From positions 1-6,370 of the forward strand of contig WFVN01000074.1 in NCBI GenBank assembly GCA_015491615.1: DNA of 6,370 nt, written 5' to 3'. A program made the position numbers and the translations under genes. The notes under the pieces are model-generated. The model was not told where the DNA came from, did not search any database, and saw only the letters and a program-made list of their open reading frames with translations. Positions 5,351-6,370 of this stretch are shown in pieces. Position 1 is the first letter of the stretch. The number at the start of each line of letters is the position of its first letter. This DNA comes from Gammaproteobacteria bacterium (GTDB lineage Bacteria > Pseudomonadota > Gammaproteobacteria > S012-40).

Positions 5351-6370
5351 AGCTGCGCCCGGAACAACTCGGCCGACACCTGGAGGCCGGCCCCCTGGCC
5401 CCCGTCTATCTGCTGAGCGGCGACGAACCCCTGCTGGTGGCCGAGGCCGCCGACGCCATCCGCGCCGCGGCCCGCGCCGCCGGCTTCGACGAGCGCCAGG
5501 TGCTGCACGTGGAGCCGGGTTTCGACTGGAGCGCCCTGGCCGGCGAGGGCAACGCCCTGTCCCTGTTCGCCAGCCGCCGCCTGCTGGAACTGCGCCTGCC
5601 CAGCGCCAAGCCGGGCGAGGCCGGGGCGCACGCCCTGCGCGACTACTGCGCCCACCCCAACCCGGACACCCTGCTCCTCATCACCGCCCCCAAGCTGGAC
5701 CGCCAGGCCACCGCCAGCCGCTGGTACAAGGCCATCGACGCCGCCGGCGTCACCCTCGCCCTGTGGCCGGTGGGCACGCGCGAGCTGCCCGGCTGGATCG
5801 CCCGCCGCCTGCAGTCGCGCGGCCTGCGCGCCGAACCCCAGGCGATCCAGCTCCTCGCCGAACGGGTGGAAGGCAACCTCCTGGCCGCCGCCCAGGAGAT
5901 CGAGAAACTCACCATCCTCGCCCCGGACGGGCGCGTCACCCCCGAGTTGGTGGAAGAAGCGGTGGCCGACAGCGCCCGCCTGGACGCCTTCCAGCTCAAC
6001 GAGGCCCTCCTCGCCGGTGACGCCGCCCGCGCCCTGCGCATCCTGCGGGTGCTCCAGGAAACGGGGGAGGAGCCGGTGAAGATCGCCTGGGCGGTGCAAC
6101 GGGAGATCACCCTCCTGGCGCGCCTCGCCCCCCTCCTCGACCGGCGCGCCCCGCGCGGCGAGATCCTCAAGGCCCTGCGACTGTGGGAGGCGCGCCTGCG
6201 TCCCCTGGAGGCGGCCTTGCCGCGTCTGCGCCCGCGCCTGGCCCGCCTCGTCGCCCGCGCCGCCCGCCTGGACCGGGTGGCCAAGGGACAGGAAGCGGGC
6301 AACCCCTGGGACGAACTGGTACAATTGGCCCTCGAATTTTCCCCGCACACAGGCCGAAACGCCCATGGAA
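5347..6370 (+). CDS. holA: DNA polymerase III delta subunit (clamp loader), 3' end just outside window
   Basis: The delta subunit of the clamp-loader complex opens the beta sliding clamp so it can be placed on primed DNA. 341 codons are visible and the frame is still open at the window edge; the E. coli protein has 343, so only a few residues are likely missing. The start is GTG 5347 and its bases overlap the lptE stop (GTGA), giving the N-terminus MKLRPEQLGRHL, close to the E. coli pattern. The AAA+-like domain has YLLSGDEPLL (21-30). LSLFAS (71-76) contains Leu73-Phe74, the pair that in E. coli delta inserts into the beta pocket, at identical numbering. Later blocks include LPGWIARRL, VEGNLLAAAQEIEKL and the helical collar domain. 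Delta lacks a functional Walker A motif in this family, and none is seen. Translation is likely coupled to lptE. Confidence 0.95.
   Translation, partial: MKLRPEQLGRHLEAGPLAPVYLLSGDEPLLVAEAADAIRAAARAAGFDERQVLHVEPGFDWSALAGEGNALSLFASRRLLELRLPSAKPGEAGAHALRDYCAHPNPDTLLLITAPKLDRQATASRWYKAIDAAGVTLALWPVGTRELPGWIARRLQSRGLRAEPQAIQLLAERVEGNLLAAAQEIEKLTILAPDGRVTPELVEEAVADSARLDAFQLNEALLAGDAARALRILRVLQETGEEPVKIAWAVQREITLLARLAPLLDRRAPRGEILKALRLWEARLRPLEAALPRLRPRLARLVARAARLDRVAKGQEAGNPWDELVQLALEFSPHTGRNAHG
6317..6325 (+). promoter_or_regulatory. Extended -10-like element inside the 3' end of holA
   Basis: TGGTACAAT matches the extended -10 pattern (TG-n-TACAAT) and sits in a locally AT-rich stretch (6317-6343) of otherwise very GC-rich coding sequence. 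It lies about 40 bases before a candidate ATG at 6365. Extended -10 promoters can work without a good -35, and none is visible here. It could give the next gene its own transcription. Confidence 0.3.
6365..6370 (+). CDS. Possible start of the next gene (only two codons visible)
   Basis: ATG GAA at the right edge lies in a different frame from holA, close to where holA should end by length. A short overlap or tight junction with a downstream gene would fit; in related genomes holA is followed by nadD or proA. No strong ribosome binding site is seen before it. Two codons cannot identify the product. Confidence 0.25.

Noticed and set aside
5239..6366. A 375-codon minus-strand frame opposite holA
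   Set aside because: holA on the plus strand is clear by family motifs. The antisense product is low-complexity Gly/Ala/Gln-rich and starts and ends with no ribosome site or synteny.
1..6370. Mobile element, CRISPR array, tRNA/rRNA gene, toxin-antitoxin or defence system
   Set aside because: No direct-repeat arrays, transposase or integrase motifs, tRNA-like cloverleaf or unexplained gene cluster was seen; coding space is filled by known core genes.

Overview
This is a GC-rich window (roughly 70% by eye, not computed) of ordinary proteobacterial chromosome. It holds core housekeeping genes with no sign of mobile DNA. Gene content and order point to a gammaproteobacterium. A gph-trpE pair occurs in many Gamma- and Betaproteobacteria, and the block of DUF1451 zinc-ribbon gene / leuS / lptE / holA matches E. 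coli (ybeL divergent from leuS-lptE-holA). The high GC suggests a lineage such as the Chromatiales or Ectothiorhodospiraceae rather than an enteric, but this is only an inference from composition.

Layout from left to right: (1) the 3' end of gph (phosphoglycolate phosphatase) on the + strand, cut by the left edge; (2) a 78-base gap containing a good ribosome binding site for trpE and a possible 18-codon upstream ORF whose stop overlaps the trpE start; (3) trpE, anthranilate synthase component I, complete; (4) a 33-base convergent junction with no convincing terminator; (5) a DUF1451/YbeL-type coiled-coil plus zinc-ribbon protein on the - strand; (6) an 80-base divergent intergenic region with an AT-rich promoter-like island and a 6-bp inverted repeat; (7) leuS, leucyl-tRNA synthetase, complete; (8) lptE, an LPS-assembly lipoprotein, starting 1 base after leuS; (9) holA, the clamp-loader delta subunit, overlapping lptE by 4 bases and running off the right edge; (10) at the very end, an ATG that may start the next gene.

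leuS-lptE-holA is almost certainly one transcript with coupled translation, linking charging of tRNA-Leu, outer-membrane LPS export and the replisome. The genes share an operon but not a pathway. trpE stands apart from trpGDC here, since its downstream neighbour is a convergent unrelated gene.

I looked for an undescribed system and did not find one. The less-explained items are the DUF1451 protein of unknown function, the compact divergent control region, the possible trpE leader ORF, and a promoter-like sequence inside the 3' end of holA.
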